From contig CAIVKH010000002.1 of assembly GCA_903906425.1 (NCBI GenBank), positions 26,290-90,289 on the forward strand: a DNA stretch of 64,000 bases. The letters run 5' to 3'. The notes beneath the pieces are model-generated. The model saw only the letters and a program-made list of their open reading frames with translations. It searched no databases and had not been told where the DNA came from. How positions within the stretch are numbered: the stretch's first letter is position 1; each line of letters starts with the position of its first letter. The position numbers and the translations under genes are program-made. The stretch is from an uncultured bacterium (GTDB lineage: Bacteria > Verrucomicrobiota > Kiritimatiellia > CAIVKH01). This document shows, one piece after another, positions 26,935-37,546 of this stretch.

Positions 26935-29783
26935 CCGTTTTTTCGCGCCACTTTCAGGACATCCGCAAGATAGCGACCCGTGTGCGACGCCGCGCTCGCG
27001 GCGATCTGCTCGGGCGTTCCTTGCGATACAATCCGGCCGCCGTTTTCGCCGCCTTCGGGGCCGAGGTCAATGATGTAGTCGGCCGTTTTGATCACGTCGA
27101 GATTGTGTTCGATGATCACCAGCGTGTTGCCGGCGTCGCGCAATCGCGCGAGGACTTGCAGCAGTTTGTGAACGTCGGCGAAATGCAGGCCGGTCGTCGG
27201 CTCGTCGAGCAGATACAGCGTGCGGCCCGTGTCGCGCTTCGAAAGTTCCGCCGAAAGTTTCACGCGCTGCGCCTCGCCGCCGGAAAGCGTCGTCGCGGAC
27301 TGGCCGAGCTGGAGATAGCCGAGGCCGACTTCGTTCAGCGTCTGAAACCTCCGCGCGATCTTCGGGACGTTTTTGAAAAATTCCAGCGCGTCCTCGATCG
27401 TCATGTTCAGCACTTCGGAAATATTTCGTCCCTGATAGCGCACTTCGAGCGTCTCGTGATTGTAGCGCTTGCCGCCGCACTGCTCGCACGTCACATAGAC
27501 ATCCGGCAGGAAATGCATTTCGATTTTGATCAGCCCGTCGCCCTTGCACGTTTCGCAGCGGCCGCCCTTCACGTTGAAGCTGAAACGCCCCGGCCCATAG
27601 CCGCGGACGCGCGATGACGGAAGCTGCGCGAATAGGTCGCGGATTTCGTTAAACGCGCCGGTGTAGGTCGCAGGATTGCTTCGCGGCGTGCGACCGATCG
27701 GCGACTGGTCAATCACGATCACCTTGTCGAGTTTGTCGAGGCTGGTGATTTTCGTGTGCGCGCCAGGGCGTTCCTTCGAGCCGTAAAAATGGCGGAAAAG
27801 CGCTTTGCGAAGAATGTCGTCGAGCAACGTGCTTTTGCCGCTGCCACTCACGCCGGTGATGCAGACCAGCAGGCCGAGCGGAATTTTCGCGTTGATGTTT
27901 TTGAGATTATTTTCCTTCGCGCCGACGATTTCCAGCCAGCCGTTTTTCGGAGCGACGCGCTTTTTCGGCACGGCAATTTCAAGCTGGCGGTTCATGTACT
28001 TCGCCGTCAGCGAGCGTTCGCACGCGAGCAATTCCTTCACCGGCCCGGAATGCAGCACCTCGCCGCCGTGGCGGCCCGCGGCGGGACCGAGATCAATCAC
28101 CCAGTCCGCCTCGTTGATCGTCTGCTCGTCGTGCTCGACCACGACGACGGTGTTTCCGAGATCGCGCAAACCTTTCATCGTTTGCAAAAGTTTTTCGTTG
28201 TCGCGCTGATGAAGCCCGATGCTCGGCTCGTCGAGCACGTACAAAACGCCGACAAGCCCGACGCCGACTTGCGACGCGAGCCGGATGCGCTGCGCCTCAC
28301 CGCCGGACAGCGTTCCGCTTTCGCGGTCGAGCGTCAGATAATCGAGGCCGACGTTGACCATGAACTGCAATCGCTGGCGGACTTCTTTCAAAATTTCCTT
28401 CGAGATTTGTTCGTGCTGCGGCGACAGCGGCAGCGATGAAAAATGTTCGAGCGCGCGGCGGATTGAAAGCTTCGTGACATCGAGAATGGATTTGTCGCCG
28501 ACGGTCACCGCGAGGATTTCCGGCTTCAATCGCGCGCCGGAGCAACCGGTGCAGGGCATCCGGCTCATGTAGTCGGTCAGCTTGTCCTTCATGTATTCGC
28601 TGTCGGTGGATTCGTAGCGGCGCATCAGATTCGGCAGCACGCCTTCGAACGGCTTGCGATATTTGTGCCACGCGCCGCCACGCCAGAAGCCGAGCTCGAT
28701 TTCCAGATCGCCGGTCCCGTTCAGCAAAATTTCACGGAACGATTTCGGCAAATCCCCGTACGGCGTTTCGAGCGGGATTTCGAAATGCTTCGCCACCGCG
28801 CGCAGCAGGCCCTTGTAATAAAGGATCAGCCGCCGCCCGCCGCGGCGCCACGGATGAATCGCTTCCTCCAGCGGCAACTGCGGATTCGGCACAACTAGAT
28901 CGGGATCGAAGACGAGCATCGTGCCGAGGCCGTGGCACGTCGGACACGCGCCGTACGGGCTGTTGAACGAAAAATGTCGCGGCGTCAGCGCATCGAAGCT
29001 CAGGCCGCAATCCAAGCAGGCGTTCTTTTCGGAGAAGAGCGTTTCCTTCCACGCGCCATTTTCTTCGACGAGCGAAAGCAAAACGCCTTCGCCCTGCTTC
29101 AGCGAAGTTTCGACCGAGTCATTCAATCGCGAGCGGATTTTTTCGTTGATGACGAGACGGTCCACAACGACCTCGATCGTGTGCTTCTTTTTCTTGTCCA
29201 GCTTCGGCGTTTTTTCGAGTTCGTAAATTTCGCCGTTCACCCGCGCGCGGACGAAGCCGGCCTTGCGCAACGAATCGAGAATTTCATCGTGCTCGCCTTT
29301 CCGTCCCTGAACTTTCGGGGCGAGCAGCATCAGCTTCGTGCCTTCCGGCAGCTTCATCAGCCGCTCGACGATTTGCTCCGCGCTTTGCCGCGAAATCGGC
29401 TTGCCGCATTTCGGGCAGTGCGGCTGGCCGATGCTGGAATAGAGCAGACGGAGGTAGTCGTGAATTTCCGTCGTCGTCGCCACCGTCGAACGCGGATTCG
29501 CGCCGGCGGTGCGCTGCTCGATGGAAATCGCGGGCGACAGGCCTTCGATGTAATCCACGTCCGGTTTCTGCATCTGTTCAAGGAACTGCCGCGCGTAGGC
29601 CGAAAGGCTCTCGACATATTTGCGCTGGCCCTCGGCGAAAAGCGTGTCGAACGCGAGCGACGACTTGCCCGAACCGCTCAGGCCGGTGATGACCGTGAGC
29701 GAATTGCGCGGCAGCTCAACCGTGACATTCTTCAGGTTGTGCTCCCGCGCCCCGCAAATTTTGATGACTGGTGACTCCGCCAT
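26931..29783 (-). CDS. uvrA: Excinuclease ABC subunit A
   Basis: The 950-residue ATPase finds DNA damage in nucleotide excision repair with UvrB. It has two P-loops, GLSGSGKSS (34-42) and GVSGSGKST, two signature LSGGEAQR motifs, the zinc-binding CPKCG region and the C-terminal zinc module CETCKGDG...CEQCGG. Length is normal for UvrA. A GGAG box nine bases upstream supports the ATG at 29783. It leads an operon with a TPR protein and exbB/exbD, an unusual partner set for a repair gene. No LexA-type operator was recognised. Confidence 0.97.
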   Translation of the reverse strand: MAESPVIKICGAREHNLKNVTVELPRNSLTVITGLSGSGKSSLAFDTLFAEGQRKYVESLSAYARQFLEQMQKPDVDYIEGLSPAISIEQRTAGANPRSTVATTTEIHDYLRLLYSSIGQPHCPKCGKPISRQSAEQIVERLMKLPEGTKLMLLAPKVQGRKGEHDEILDSLRKAGFVRARVNGEIYELEKTPKLDKKKKHTIEVVVDRLVINEKIRSRLNDSVETSLKQGEGVLLSLVEENGAWKETLFSEKNACLDCGLSFDALTPRHFSFNSPYGACPTCHGLGTMLVFDPDLVVPNPQLPLEEAIHPWRRGGRRLILYYKGLLRAVAKHFEIPLETPYGDLPKSFREILLNGTGDLEIELGFWRGGAWHKYRKPFEGVLPNLMRRYESTDSEYMKDKLTDYMSRMPCTGCSGARLKPEILAVTVGDKSILDVTKLSIRRALEHFSSLPLSPQHEQISKEILKEVRQRLQFMVNVGLDYLTLDRESGTLSGGEAQRIRLASQVGVGLVGVLYVLDEPSIGLHQRDNEKLLQTMKGLRDLGNTVVVVEHDEQTINEADWVIDLGPAAGRHGGEVLHSGPVKELLACERSLTAKYMNRQLEIAVPKKRVAPKNGWLEIVGAKENNLKNINAKIPLGLLVCITGVSGSGKSTLLDDILRKALFRHFYGSKERPGAHTKITSLDKLDKVIVIDQSPIGRTPRSNPATYTGAFNEIRDLFAQLPSSRVRGYGPGRFSFNVKGGRCETCKGDGLIKIEMHFLPDVYVTCEQCGGKRYNHETLEVRYQGRNISEVLNMTIEDALEFFKNVPKIARRFQTLNEVGLGYLQLGQSATTLSGGEAQRVKLSAELSKRDTGRTLYLLDEPTTGLHFADVHKLLQVLARLRDAGNTLVIIEHNLDVIKTADYIIDLGPEGGENGGRIVSQGTPEQIAASAASHTGRYLADVLKVARKNG

Positions 29784-29850
29784 GTTGTGCAGCTCCGAAT
29801 TTCCGCATTTCGCGAACCCCAAAAGCTAGCACAGCCGGCGCGCGGCCAGT

Positions 29851-29865
29851 TTCCAATCATTGGAA
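29851..29865. repeat. Single TTCCAATSATTGGAA copy
   Basis: One perfect copy (centre C) lies between the uvrA start and the esterase stop. No partner is present 32 or 33 bp on either side, making this the only solitary perfect copy in the window. Confidence 0.95.
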
Positions 29866-29906
29866 AATCCGGCGGGCGGCGGCGGATGCGTCTCGCTCCG
29901 GAACGT

Positions 29907-31007
29907 TCAGCGGCCCTGCACGCTGATCGGCTCGGCGCTGATTTCGGATTTTATACCGCGCAGGTGCATGTCGAAAAATTGCCCGATGCGGCGGTTGAGT
30001 TCGTCGCTGTGAAAGCCGTGGCCGCCTCCCACCACGTGGATGAAGACCGGCAGCGTTGCGACTTTTGCGTCCAGCAGGGCTTGATTCAGCGTTTCGGATT
30101 GCTTGAACGGAACGGTGTTGTCGGCCGTGCCGTGCGCGATCAGGAAGGGCGGATCGTCGGATGAGGCGTAGGTGACGGGCGAGGCGGATTTCGCGGCGTC
30201 GGGTTTTTCCGACGGCGTTCCGCCAAGCAGTTTCGATTCCGGCGAGCCGGCTGTTCCAAAGTGGATCGTGTTGGTGGTCTTGCTGAGCGAGACGAAATCC
30301 GCGGGGCCGAAGAAATCAACGACGCACTGCACGCGGCTGGATTCGTTCGTGAATTTTCCGAGGCCGCCTTCGAGATCCTTCACGCCGCCGCTGGTGCCGA
30401 GCATCGCGACGAGATGTCCACCGGCGCTGCCGCCCCACACGGCGATGTGATCGGGATCGAAATTATATTTTTCCGCATTGCCACGGAGCCATCTGATCGC
30501 GGCCTTGCAGTCGAAAATCTGCGCGGGCCATGTCGCCTCCTGGCTGAAGCGATATTCGACGGACGCGCCGGCGTAGTTTCCGTCGCGCATGAACGGCATG
30601 ACATTTCCGTAGCCGCTTTTTTTGTCGCCAGCCAGCCAGGCGCCGCCGTGGATGAAAACAATCAGCGGCAGTTTTTTTCCGGCGCGGTCGCGCGGCAAGA
30701 TCAGATCGAGCGTCTGCTTTGGATTTTCCGTGTCCGCGTAGGGAAGGTTCGGAATCACCTCGACGTTTTGCGGCGCCTGCGTCTGACCGGCCTGCTGCTG
30801 GCGTCGCCTTAGAAACGCCTCGTGTTCATCGCGGGAGACGAACCCGTCGTGATTGGTGTCAACGCGGTCGAAGACTTGGCGCGGGCCGGGCGGGAGTTCG
30901 TCGCGGGACAATTTTCCGTCGTGGTTTTTGTCCCAATCATCGAACTGGTCTGCGAACGAGGTGAAAGAAATGGCGGCGAATGCAAAGATCAAGAATCGTT
31001 TCATCAT
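29907..31007 (-). CDS. Secreted alpha/beta-hydrolase esterase with EF-hand domain
   Basis: The 366-residue protein has a signal peptide (1-19) followed by two EF-hand loops, DKNHDGKLSRDE and DTNHDGFVSRDE, then an alpha/beta hydrolase domain of the BD-FAE/carboxylesterase type. The oxyanion motif HGGAW, nucleophile elbow GGSAGG, and C-terminal Asp (HGTADNTVP) and His (GGHGFH) complete the catalytic set. Likely activity is de-esterification of plant or algal polysaccharides; calcium may stabilise the N-terminus. A GGGAG box precedes the ATG. It is divergent from the GH5-like lipoprotein gene, consistent with joint carbohydrate use. Confidence 0.88.
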   Translation of the reverse strand: MMKRFLIFAFAAISFTSFADQFDDWDKNHDGKLSRDELPPGPRQVFDRVDTNHDGFVSRDEHEAFLRRRQQQAGQTQAPQNVEVIPNLPYADTENPKQTLDLILPRDRAGKKLPLIVFIHGGAWLAGDKKSGYGNVMPFMRDGNYAGASVEYRFSQEATWPAQIFDCKAAIRWLRGNAEKYNFDPDHIAVWGGSAGGHLVAMLGTSGGVKDLEGGLGKFTNESSRVQCVVDFFGPADFVSLSKTTNTIHFGTAGSPESKLLGGTPSEKPDAAKSASPVTYASSDDPPFLIAHGTADNTVPFKQSETLNQALLDAKVATLPVFIHVVGGGHGFHSDELNRRIGQFFDMHLRGIKSEISAEPISVQGR

Positions 31008-31081
31008 TTTCTCCCGAAGATAGCGAACGAACGCAAAGCGCGGACTTTTATTGCCGGCGGGTTTTGTTTAATGTGCGACTC

Positions 31082-32191
31082 ATGCGCAGTCAATTTATCG
31101 CGGTCTCACTTCTTGTTGTCTTGACCGGTTGCGCCACGCCGCGCGCTCCAAGCCTGGAGCGAATAATCGTTGCGCCTGATTCGAACGGCTTTGTCACCGC
31201 GGAATCGCGGCAGCCGTTTAATCCGTGGGGATTCAACTATGGAAATTCCGGGCGGCTGATGGAGGATTTCTGGAACGATGACTGGAAGACCTTCGCCGAT
31301 GATTTTCGTGAGATGAAGGAGCTCGGTGCGAATGTCGTGCGCGTTCATTTGCAGTTCGGGAAATTCATGGCCGCGCCGGACAAGCCGGATTCCGCCAAAT
31401 TCAAACAGCTCGCACGGATGCTGCGCCTCGCGGAGCAGACCGGAATCTATCTCGATGTGACCGGGCTCGCGTGCTACCGGCCGGCTGACATGCCGAATTG
31501 GTACGACGCGCTGGACGAACCGGCGCGCTGGAATGCGCAGGCGACTTTCTGGCGCGAGGTCGCGTCGGTTTGCGCTTCGAGCCGCGCGGTGTTTTGCTAC
31601 GACCTGATGAACGAGGCGATCTCGCCGGGCGGTTCGCGCGAAGCCGGCAAGCGCTGGATGTCGGGCAGTCTCTTCGGAGGTTTTGATTTTGTGCAGTTCA
31701 TCGCGCTCGATCCCGCGGGCCGCTCGCGTGACGAAATCGCGCGGCAGTGGATTCGCAAAATGACCGCGGCGATTCGCGAGCGCGACAAAATCACGCCGAT
31801 CACCGTCGGCATCATTCCGTGGTCGCGAAAGTGGAAGCATCTTTCCGGTTTCAGCCCGCAGATGATGGCGGCGGAACTGGATTTCATCAGCGTCCACATT
31901 TATCCCGATTCAAAACTGCCGGACGAGGCGATGGAGTCGCTGCGGCAATACAACGTCGGCAAGCCCGTGGTCATCGAGGAAACGTTCAACCTGAGTTGCA
32001 CAGCGCCGGAGGAAGAAAAGTTTCTTCGCGAGTCGAAGGAGATCGCGTGCGGCTGGATCGGCCACTACGACGGCCAGACGCTCGCCGAGGCCGACGCGCT
32101 TGAGCGAGACGGAAAACTTTCGATCCACGATGCGATCTATCGCGACTGGCTGCGGCTTTTCGTGAAGCTGAAGCCGGAACTCGCGCCGTGA
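31082..32191 (+). CDS. GH5-like glycosidase lipoprotein
   Basis: The 369-residue protein starts with a lipoprotein signal peptide and lipobox (LTGC, cysteine at 17). The body has a TIM-barrel glycosidase pattern: NPWGFNYG, NVVRVHLQF, then DLMNEA with the acid/base Glu, and VVIEETF with the likely nucleophile. It resembles cellulase or mannanase GH5 relatives. The enzyme would be anchored to a membrane facing the periplasm or exterior. It shares a divergent intergenic region of only 74 bp with the esterase gene. No obvious ribosome-binding site precedes the ATG. Confidence 0.82.
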   Translation: MRSQFIAVSLLVVLTGCATPRAPSLERIIVAPDSNGFVTAESRQPFNPWGFNYGNSGRLMEDFWNDDWKTFADDFREMKELGANVVRVHLQFGKFMAAPDKPDSAKFKQLARMLRLAEQTGIYLDVTGLACYRPADMPNWYDALDEPARWNAQATFWREVASVCASSRAVFCYDLMNEAISPGGSREAGKRWMSGSLFGGFDFVQFIALDPAGRSRDEIARQWIRKMTAAIRERDKITPITVGIIPWSRKWKHLSGFSPQMMAAELDFISVHIYPDSKLPDEAMESLRQYNVGKPVVIEETFNLSCTAPEEEKFLRESKEIACGWIGHYDGQTLAEADALERDGKLSIHDAIYRDWLRLFVKLKPELAP

Positions 32192-32204
32192 TTTTCGATG
32201 CGCG

Positions 32205-33158
32205 TCAGCCCACGCCGATGAGCCAGCCGGCGAAGAAAACCAACAGCCCGCCGACGACAACCTGGAAGATGGCGGCGAGCAGCGGCGTGTCCATGTAGCG
32301 TTTGCGGATCCAGGAAATGGCGGCCAACTCGCAAAGCACGACCACGATGGCGATGGTTGTGGCCATGCGAAAATCCCGGATGAGATAGGGCAGCGTGTGG
32401 CCGAGGCCGCCGAGCATGGTCATGATTCCGCAGACGACGCCGCGCAGCCAGGGCGCGCCCCGGCCGCTGAGTTTTCCGTCGTCGGACATCGCCTCGGCGA
32501 ATCCCATGCTGATGCCCGCGCCGACGGAGGCAGCGAGGCCGACCTTGAAGGTGTCGGCCGTACTGCCGGTGGCGAATGCGGCGGCGAACAGCGGCGCAAG
32601 CGTCGAGACGGACCCGTCCATCAAACCGGCGAGGCCGGGCTGGACGAAGCGCAGCACGAAAAGCCTGCGCGCCGCCTCGTGTTCAACACTCAATTCGCCC
32701 GCGGCGGTGTGTTGCTCGGTGATTCTTTCGGCTGCCGTTTCGTGGCGCGCCTCTTCTTGCGCGAGATCGCCGAGGAGCTGCCTCATGCCGGCATCGGTGG
32801 TGCGCTGCGCGGCGGCCTCGTAGAATCGGCGTGCGCCGCCTTCCATGAGCGCGGCCTCGGCGCGCGCCTTTTCGGGCAGGATGTTTTTCACGAGCCACGA
32901 CGGGCGGCGGACGACGAAGCCTTTGACGTCTTCGCGCCGGATGAGCGGGATGTGCTCGCCGAATCGGCTGCGGAATAATTCGATCAGCCGGTGGCGGTGC
33001 CTGTCTTCCTCGGCGGACATCTTGAGGAAAAGATCCGCGGTGGAAGGAAAATGTTCGCGCAGCGCCTCGGCGAAATCGCGGTAAATATGTCCGTCCTCTT
33101 CCTCGGCGCTGATGGCCACGGCAAGAATCTGCGCCTCGTTCAACTCGCGAAAATGCAT
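32205..33158 (-). CDS. mbfA: Membrane-bound ferritin-like / VIT1 iron transporter (MbfA type)
   Basis: The 317-residue protein fuses an N-terminal rubrerythrin-like domain to a VIT1/CCC1 membrane domain. Ferroxidase residues appear in ISAEEEDGH (17-25), [10 protein letters not shown] and AQEEARHE. From about residue 170 there are five hydrophobic segments, with the VIT signature region [16 protein letters not shown] and [10 protein letters not shown]. Known MbfA proteins export iron and protect against iron and peroxide stress. An AGAGGA box precedes the ATG. A triple palindromic repeat fills part of its divergent upstream region. No Irr or Fur box was recognised. Confidence 0.88.
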   Translation of the reverse strand: MHFRELNEAQILAVAISAEEEDGHIYRDFAEALREHFPSTADLFLKMSAEEDRHRHRLIELFRSRFGEHIPLIRREDVKGFVVRRPSWLVKNILPEKARAEAALMEGGARRFYEAAAQRTTDAGMRQLLGDLAQEEARHETAAERITEQHTAAGELSVEHEAARRLFVLRFVQPGLAGLMDGSVSTLAPLFAAAFATGSTADTFKVGLAASVGAGISMGFAEAMSDDGKLSGRGAPWLRGVVCGIMTMLGGLGHTLPYLIRDFRMATTIAIVVVLCELAAISWIRKRYMDTPLLAAIFQVVVGGLLVFFAGWLIGVG

Positions 33159-33252
33159 CGTATGAATTCCTCTTCAAGCGTCGGGCACAGCCGGCCCGAT
33201 TCCGTCCACGGACTGTAATACACCCGCCCCGCTTGTCCAGCGGCTCCTGTTT

Positions 33253-33331
33253 TTCCAATGATTGGCAAATGCGCGGCCCGCGTTTTCCAATGATTGGAAG
33301 TTTCGCGGCGCGTGATTTCCAATGATTGGAA
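33253..33331. repeat. TTCCAATSATTGGAA triple array
   Basis: Three copies start at 33253 (one mismatch, TTGGCA), 33285 and 33317, each exactly 32 bp apart. They lie in the divergent region between mbfA and the SGNH-TPR gene. Confidence 0.96.
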
Positions 33332-33394
33332 CTGCCGATGACATTGACATGAGTTGCACTGCCGCTACGATGAATTGCCAGTGTCGGGGGACGC

Positions 33395-35728
33395 ATGAGC
33401 GATCGGAATTTGCCAGCGGATGGTGGTGGATCGGGCGGCAACAGGCTCAAGAAATTGGGCCGCGCGGTGCCTGTCGCCGCGGTGTTTTTTGTGCTCGTCG
33501 AACTTCTCCTGCGCGTCGCCGGCGTCGGGTCGTCCGCGGATTTTTTCGTCAGAAGCCAGGACGGGCAGAATTTTGTTCCCAACGAAAAATTCCCGCGCTG
33601 CCATTGTTGCCCCGAGGCCCCCGATCCTTTCCTGATGCCTGCGACGAAGACGCCCGGCAGCGTCCGGATTTTTGTCCTCGGCGAGTCGGCCGCCTTCGGC
33701 GCGGCCGACGCCGCGTTCAACGTCGGCCGCCTGCTCGAAACCATGCTGCGCGACCGTTTTCCCGGCAGGGAGATCAACGTGTACAACGCGGCGGTGATGG
33801 GCATAGATTCGTTCGCCGTCGCGGACATCGCGCGCAACTGTATGCGCCACGAGCCGGATCTGCTGGTTGTGTATGCGGGAAACAACGACATGATCGGGGC
33901 ACGCGGCGCCGGCTCGTTTCCCGCGCGGCTGCCTCCGGCCCTTTCGCGCGGCCTGATTCACGCGTCTGTTTGGTTGCAATCCACACGGACCGGTGAGTTG
34001 ATCGGCCGGCTCGCCACGCGCTGCAAAACGCCGAAAATCCAGAATGAACAATTTTTTCTCGCGCACCGCATCGGCGCGGAAGATCCGCGGCGCGCAACCG
34101 TGCTGGCAAATTTCAGCGCAAACATGTCGGCAATCTGCAAGCTGGCGAGCGCCGGCGGAACCAAGGTTGTCGTTTCGACGCTGGCCGTAAATCTCCGCGA
34201 CTTTCCGCCTTTTCCGTCGCTGCACAAACCGGACCTCGATGCGGCCGCATCGAACCGGTGGGACCAGGCCGTCCGCAGCGCCACCACCGCCGCCGCCGCC
34301 GGGAACTGGCGCGAGGTGCTCGTCCAGCTCACCATGGCAAATTCCATCGACGATAATTTTGCCGGCTCGCATTTCCAACTCGGCCGCTGCTACGAGAATC
34401 TTGGCGACATCGAAAAGGCGCGGGCCGAATACCGGCGGGCGGCCGACTGTGACGCCATTCCGTTTCGTGGCGACAGCCGGATCAACGAAATTATCCGCGA
34501 AACCGCCGCCACCACCGGTGCCGGAATTGTGGACAGTGAAAGAAAGCTGGCCACGGTCTGCGCCGCCGCAAAACATGTTCCCGGCGACGATCTATTTCAT
34601 GACCACGTTCATTTCCGATTTCACGGAACCTACGAACTGGCCTGCGCGCTCCTTCCCGAAATCGAATCAGCGCTCGACGGCAAGCTGGGCCGTTTGCGAG
34701 CCACCGAGCCGCCCGCCGAGAACCAGATCGCCGCGCAGCTCGCCTACACGAAATGGGACGAGCTGAAACTGCAGGAAACCATGGCGCGATTCTTTTCGAG
34801 GCCACCCTGCACGCTCCGAAGTGAAAACCCGTTCATCGCCGCCGCCGCGACGGCGGAAGCCGCGAAACTTGCCGCGGCATTTACGCCGGTTGAGCAGCGC
34901 CGGGCCGTCCGCACCTACGAAGACGCCATCGCCTTCGCGCCCGGCGACTGGCATTTCCGCGCCGATCTGGCCGAGGTGCTCGACCGGTTGAAACAGACCG
35001 CCGCCTCCGCCGTACAGCTTCAAACCATCGCGGAGTGGTTTCCGACGCATGAAATATTCTGGCGGGTGTTGCCGCGCGTCCCCGCCGGTGCATCGGATGG
35101 AGATCCGCTGGCGGCGTTCCACTTTGCGAACGGAAATGAATTGCTGACGGGCGGGGCGGTCGCGGAAGCCGTTGAGGAATTCCGACGGGCGTTGAGATAC
35201 GATCCGAAATCCGCCCCGGTCCACAACAACCTCGGCAATGCGCTGCTTCGGACCGGCGCGACCAACGACGCGATCTTTCATTTCACAAGAGCGCTGCAAC
35301 TGGCGCCGTCCAAAGCCGGCACGGAGCTGAATCTCGGCCTCGCGCTTGCGGCGCGCCACGATCTGGCCGGCGCAATCAAACACCTGCGCCGGGCGGTGGA
35401 ATTGCGCATCCCGACGCCCATCGCCGCCTGCAAGCTGGCGCTGCTGCTTTCTTCCGCCGACGACGCTTCGCTGCGCAACGGTGCGGAGGCGGTGCGACTG
35501 GCCGAATCGGCGTGTGACGAAACGCAGCGGAAATTTCCGCCTGCGCTCCAGGCGCTCGCCGCGGCCTACGCCGAGTGCGGACGTTTCGACGATGCCGCGC
35601 GTATCGCGGGGGAGGAAATTCGGCTGTTGCGCGATTCGGGGAAATCCGAGGATGCGCTTTCAGTGAACAAATTTGTGGAGCTTTATGACGATCACAAACC
35701 GCTCCGCATTCCGAGTCGCGGCATGTGA
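33395..35728 (+). CDS. Membrane-anchored SGNH-hydrolase-like protein with TPR repeats
   Basis: The 777-residue protein has an N-terminal membrane helix (about 24-40). An SGNH fold follows, with block I FVLGESAAFG (Ser98), block III GNND (162-165) and the block V DHVHF region near residue 407. Between and after these blocks are TPR units (NFAGSHFQLGRCYENLGDIEKARAEYRRAAD and a C-terminal set of about four). Such proteins may act on O-acyl groups of exported glycans. A GGGGGA box precedes the ATG. Substrate is unknown. Confidence 0.75.
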   Translation: MSDRNLPADGGGSGGNRLKKLGRAVPVAAVFFVLVELLLRVAGVGSSADFFVRSQDGQNFVPNEKFPRCHCCPEAPDPFLMPATKTPGSVRIFVLGESAAFGAADAAFNVGRLLETMLRDRFPGREINVYNAAVMGIDSFAVADIARNCMRHEPDLLVVYAGNNDMIGARGAGSFPARLPPALSRGLIHASVWLQSTRTGELIGRLATRCKTPKIQNEQFFLAHRIGAEDPRRATVLANFSANMSAICKLASAGGTKVVVSTLAVNLRDFPPFPSLHKPDLDAAASNRWDQAVRSATTAAAAGNWREVLVQLTMANSIDDNFAGSHFQLGRCYENLGDIEKARAEYRRAADCDAIPFRGDSRINEIIRETAATTGAGIVDSERKLATVCAAAKHVPGDDLFHDHVHFRFHGTYELACALLPEIESALDGKLGRLRATEPPAENQIAAQLAYTKWDELKLQETMARFFSRPPCTLRSENPFIAAAATAEAAKLAAAFTPVEQRRAVRTYEDAIAFAPGDWHFRADLAEVLDRLKQTAASAVQLQTIAEWFPTHEIFWRVLPRVPAGASDGDPLAAFHFANGNELLTGGAVAEAVEEFRRALRYDPKSAPVHNNLGNALLRTGATNDAIFHFTRALQLAPSKAGTELNLGLALAARHDLAGAIKHLRRAVELRIPTPIAACKLALLLSSADDASLRNGAEAVRLAESACDETQRKFPPALQALAAAYAECGRFDDAARIAGEEIRLLRDSGKSEDALSVNKFVELYDDHKPLRIPSRGM

Positions 35729-35746
35729 CTCCCGCACGCCGATGAT

Positions 35747-37060
35747 TTAAGGCGAAGCCGGACCGGATTTCTTTTCGATGCCGTCGAGGTAGCGCCGGAC
35801 GGAGGCATCCGGCGAACCGGTTTGTTTCTCTTCGGTCCGTTCGAGGAAATTATCGCGCTGTTTTTGCGCGGCCTGGAATTTGATGAACTGGGCATCGGCC
35901 TGGGAAAGCACTTTCTGGAGCGACGAATCGGACGGCGTGCCGAAGAAACCGCGGTCGCCGCGCGCGAGGGCGTCGAGAAACCCGACATAGCCGGCGACGA
36001 CGCGCTGAAATTCCGGCGCCTGTCCGATGGCCAGCGCCTGCATCTTCATGCTGACGCGCGGCGCGAGCTTGAGAACCCATTTCTCGCGGCGGCGGCGGAT
36101 GAGATCCTTCATGTCCGCCAGCAGCGGCACGTCGGCGGATTCGGAAAAGCCATAATCCACGGGGCGGATTTCCAGCATCTGCACCAGCGCCGCGACGCGG
36201 TCCGGCGAAATGCCGCCGAGCCCGGTTTGCACATCCTGCTGCTGCGCGAGCCAGAGATCGCGGGCCTTTTCCGCTGCGGCGATCGTGCCGGAATAAAAAA
36301 TCCGCTGTGCGAGAAAATCCGTCGTGATGGCGTCGCCGCTTTCGATGCGCGCCAGCAGCACGGCCGTACGCCTGGCGGCGACGGACGGCGGCATCAGATA
36401 TTGCACGAAAATGCCGGCCTCGAATTTGTCGTCCCACCGGCCCTCGGGCATGAATTCCCATCCGGTCATTTCGCGGATGGAATGGCCGCCGCCTTTCTTC
36501 CACGCCTCCATCACCGACCTCATGTTGCGCTGCCGCGCCTCGGGAAACAGATTTTGCGCCGCGCCGACGGCGAGCCAGTCGGGCGCGCGCGGCGGCTCGG
36601 TCATGTGGATGGTCGAGGGCAGATGCGCGACCATTGCGCGGGTGAGCAGCAGCGAGCAGAGGCCTTCGAGCAAATCTTCCTGATCGACGCGGCGCGGGTT
36701 GATCATGTCGAGCTTCTGATTGAGCATTCCGGCATCGAGGCCCTGCGAGCGGATGATCCGGCCGCGACCGAGGGCCGGGTCGTCGCCGAGGCGGATTTGC
36801 AGCGGCAGCGGATTACCGGACGGAATGGTGAGGCCGAGAAATCGCGAGAGGCGCGCCTCGACGTCCTCGGCCCAGTTCGCAATTTGCAAGCCCTGTCCGG
36901 CGGGGCATCCGGAAACGGCGTAGCGGTGCGTCGTGCTGAAAATCACCGCGCGTTCCGACGGCCGGTTCGTCGGCAGCGCGGAGATCGGAGCGGCGGAAGC
37001 AGAAGAAATGATGAATGACCAAATCCCAAAGATCAGTGTGATGAAACCAGAAATCTTCAT
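35747..37060 (-). CDS. Secreted protein of unknown function
   Basis: The 437-residue protein has a signal peptide (MKISGFITLIFGIWSFIISS, cleavage near ASA-AP). No catalytic motif was recognised. A weak resemblance to metal-independent peptidase-like proteins comes only from general features: alternating helices, a GWEFMPEGRWDDKFEAGIF segment and a charged C-terminal third with a Lys/Glu/Gln-rich helix. The ATG overlaps the dtd stop by four bases, so it is coupled to dtd. An upstream in-frame extension over the dtd gene is ignored because the signal peptide starts at 37060. Confidence 0.7.
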   Translation of the reverse strand: MKISGFITLIFGIWSFIISSASAAPISALPTNRPSERAVIFSTTHRYAVSGCPAGQGLQIANWAEDVEARLSRFLGLTIPSGNPLPLQIRLGDDPALGRGRIIRSQGLDAGMLNQKLDMINPRRVDQEDLLEGLCSLLLTRAMVAHLPSTIHMTEPPRAPDWLAVGAAQNLFPEARQRNMRSVMEAWKKGGGHSIREMTGWEFMPEGRWDDKFEAGIFVQYLMPPSVAARRTAVLLARIESGDAITTDFLAQRIFYSGTIAAAEKARDLWLAQQQDVQTGLGGISPDRVAALVQMLEIRPVDYGFSESADVPLLADMKDLIRRRREKWVLKLAPRVSMKMQALAIGQAPEFQRVVAGYVGFLDALARGDRGFFGTPSDSSLQKVLSQADAQFIKFQAAQKQRDNFLERTEEKQTGSPDASVRRYLDGIEKKSGPASP

Positions 37061-37512
37061 GGCGTCGTCCGCCCGCGGCTTTCGAGAATCAGGGTGACGG
37101 GGCCGTCGTTGATGATTTCGACCTTCATCATCGCGCCGAAAATTCCGGTCTCGACGCGGTGGCCGAGCTTGCGGAGTTCGGAAACATAAAGTTCGTAGAG
37201 CTGGTTGCCGCGTTCGGGCGGCGCGGCGGCGATGAAGCTGGGGCGGTTTCCTTTTTCGCATTCGCCGTAGAGCGTGAACTGGCTGACGACGAGAAACGCC
37301 CCGCCGACCGCGTCAATCGCGAGGTTCATCTTTCCGTCGGCGTCTTCGAAATGCCGGAGCGCGGAAGTTTTTTTCGCCAGCCAGACCGCGTCGAAATCGG
37401 TGTCGCCCTGCGCGACGCCGCAGAGGACGACCGCGCCGCGATCAATCGAGCCGTTCACTTTTCCGTCAATCGTGACGGACGCGCGGCTGACTCGCTGGAT
37501 GACGAGCTTCAT
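37057..37512 (-). CDS. dtd: D-aminoacyl-tRNA deacylase
   Basis: The 151-residue enzyme hydrolyses D-amino acids (and glycine) mischarged on tRNA. The chirality-sensing motifs are present: SQFTLYG (77-83) and the C-terminal GPVT (137-140) within NDGPVT. The opening MKLVIQRVSRASV is typical, so the start is 37512 although the frame is open for another 68 codons through a four-copy palindromic array. It is followed by a coupled gene for a secreted protein. Confidence 0.95.
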   Translation of the reverse strand: MKLVIQRVSRASVTIDGKVNGSIDRGAVVLCGVAQGDTDFDAVWLAKKTSALRHFEDADGKMNLAIDAVGGAFLVVSQFTLYGECEKGNRPSFIAAAPPERGNQLYELYVSELRKLGHRVETGIFGAMMKVEIINDGPVTLILESRGRTTP

Positions 37513-37546
37513 CGGGCTGCCGGACTCCGAAGGCCGGATTCGGAAC

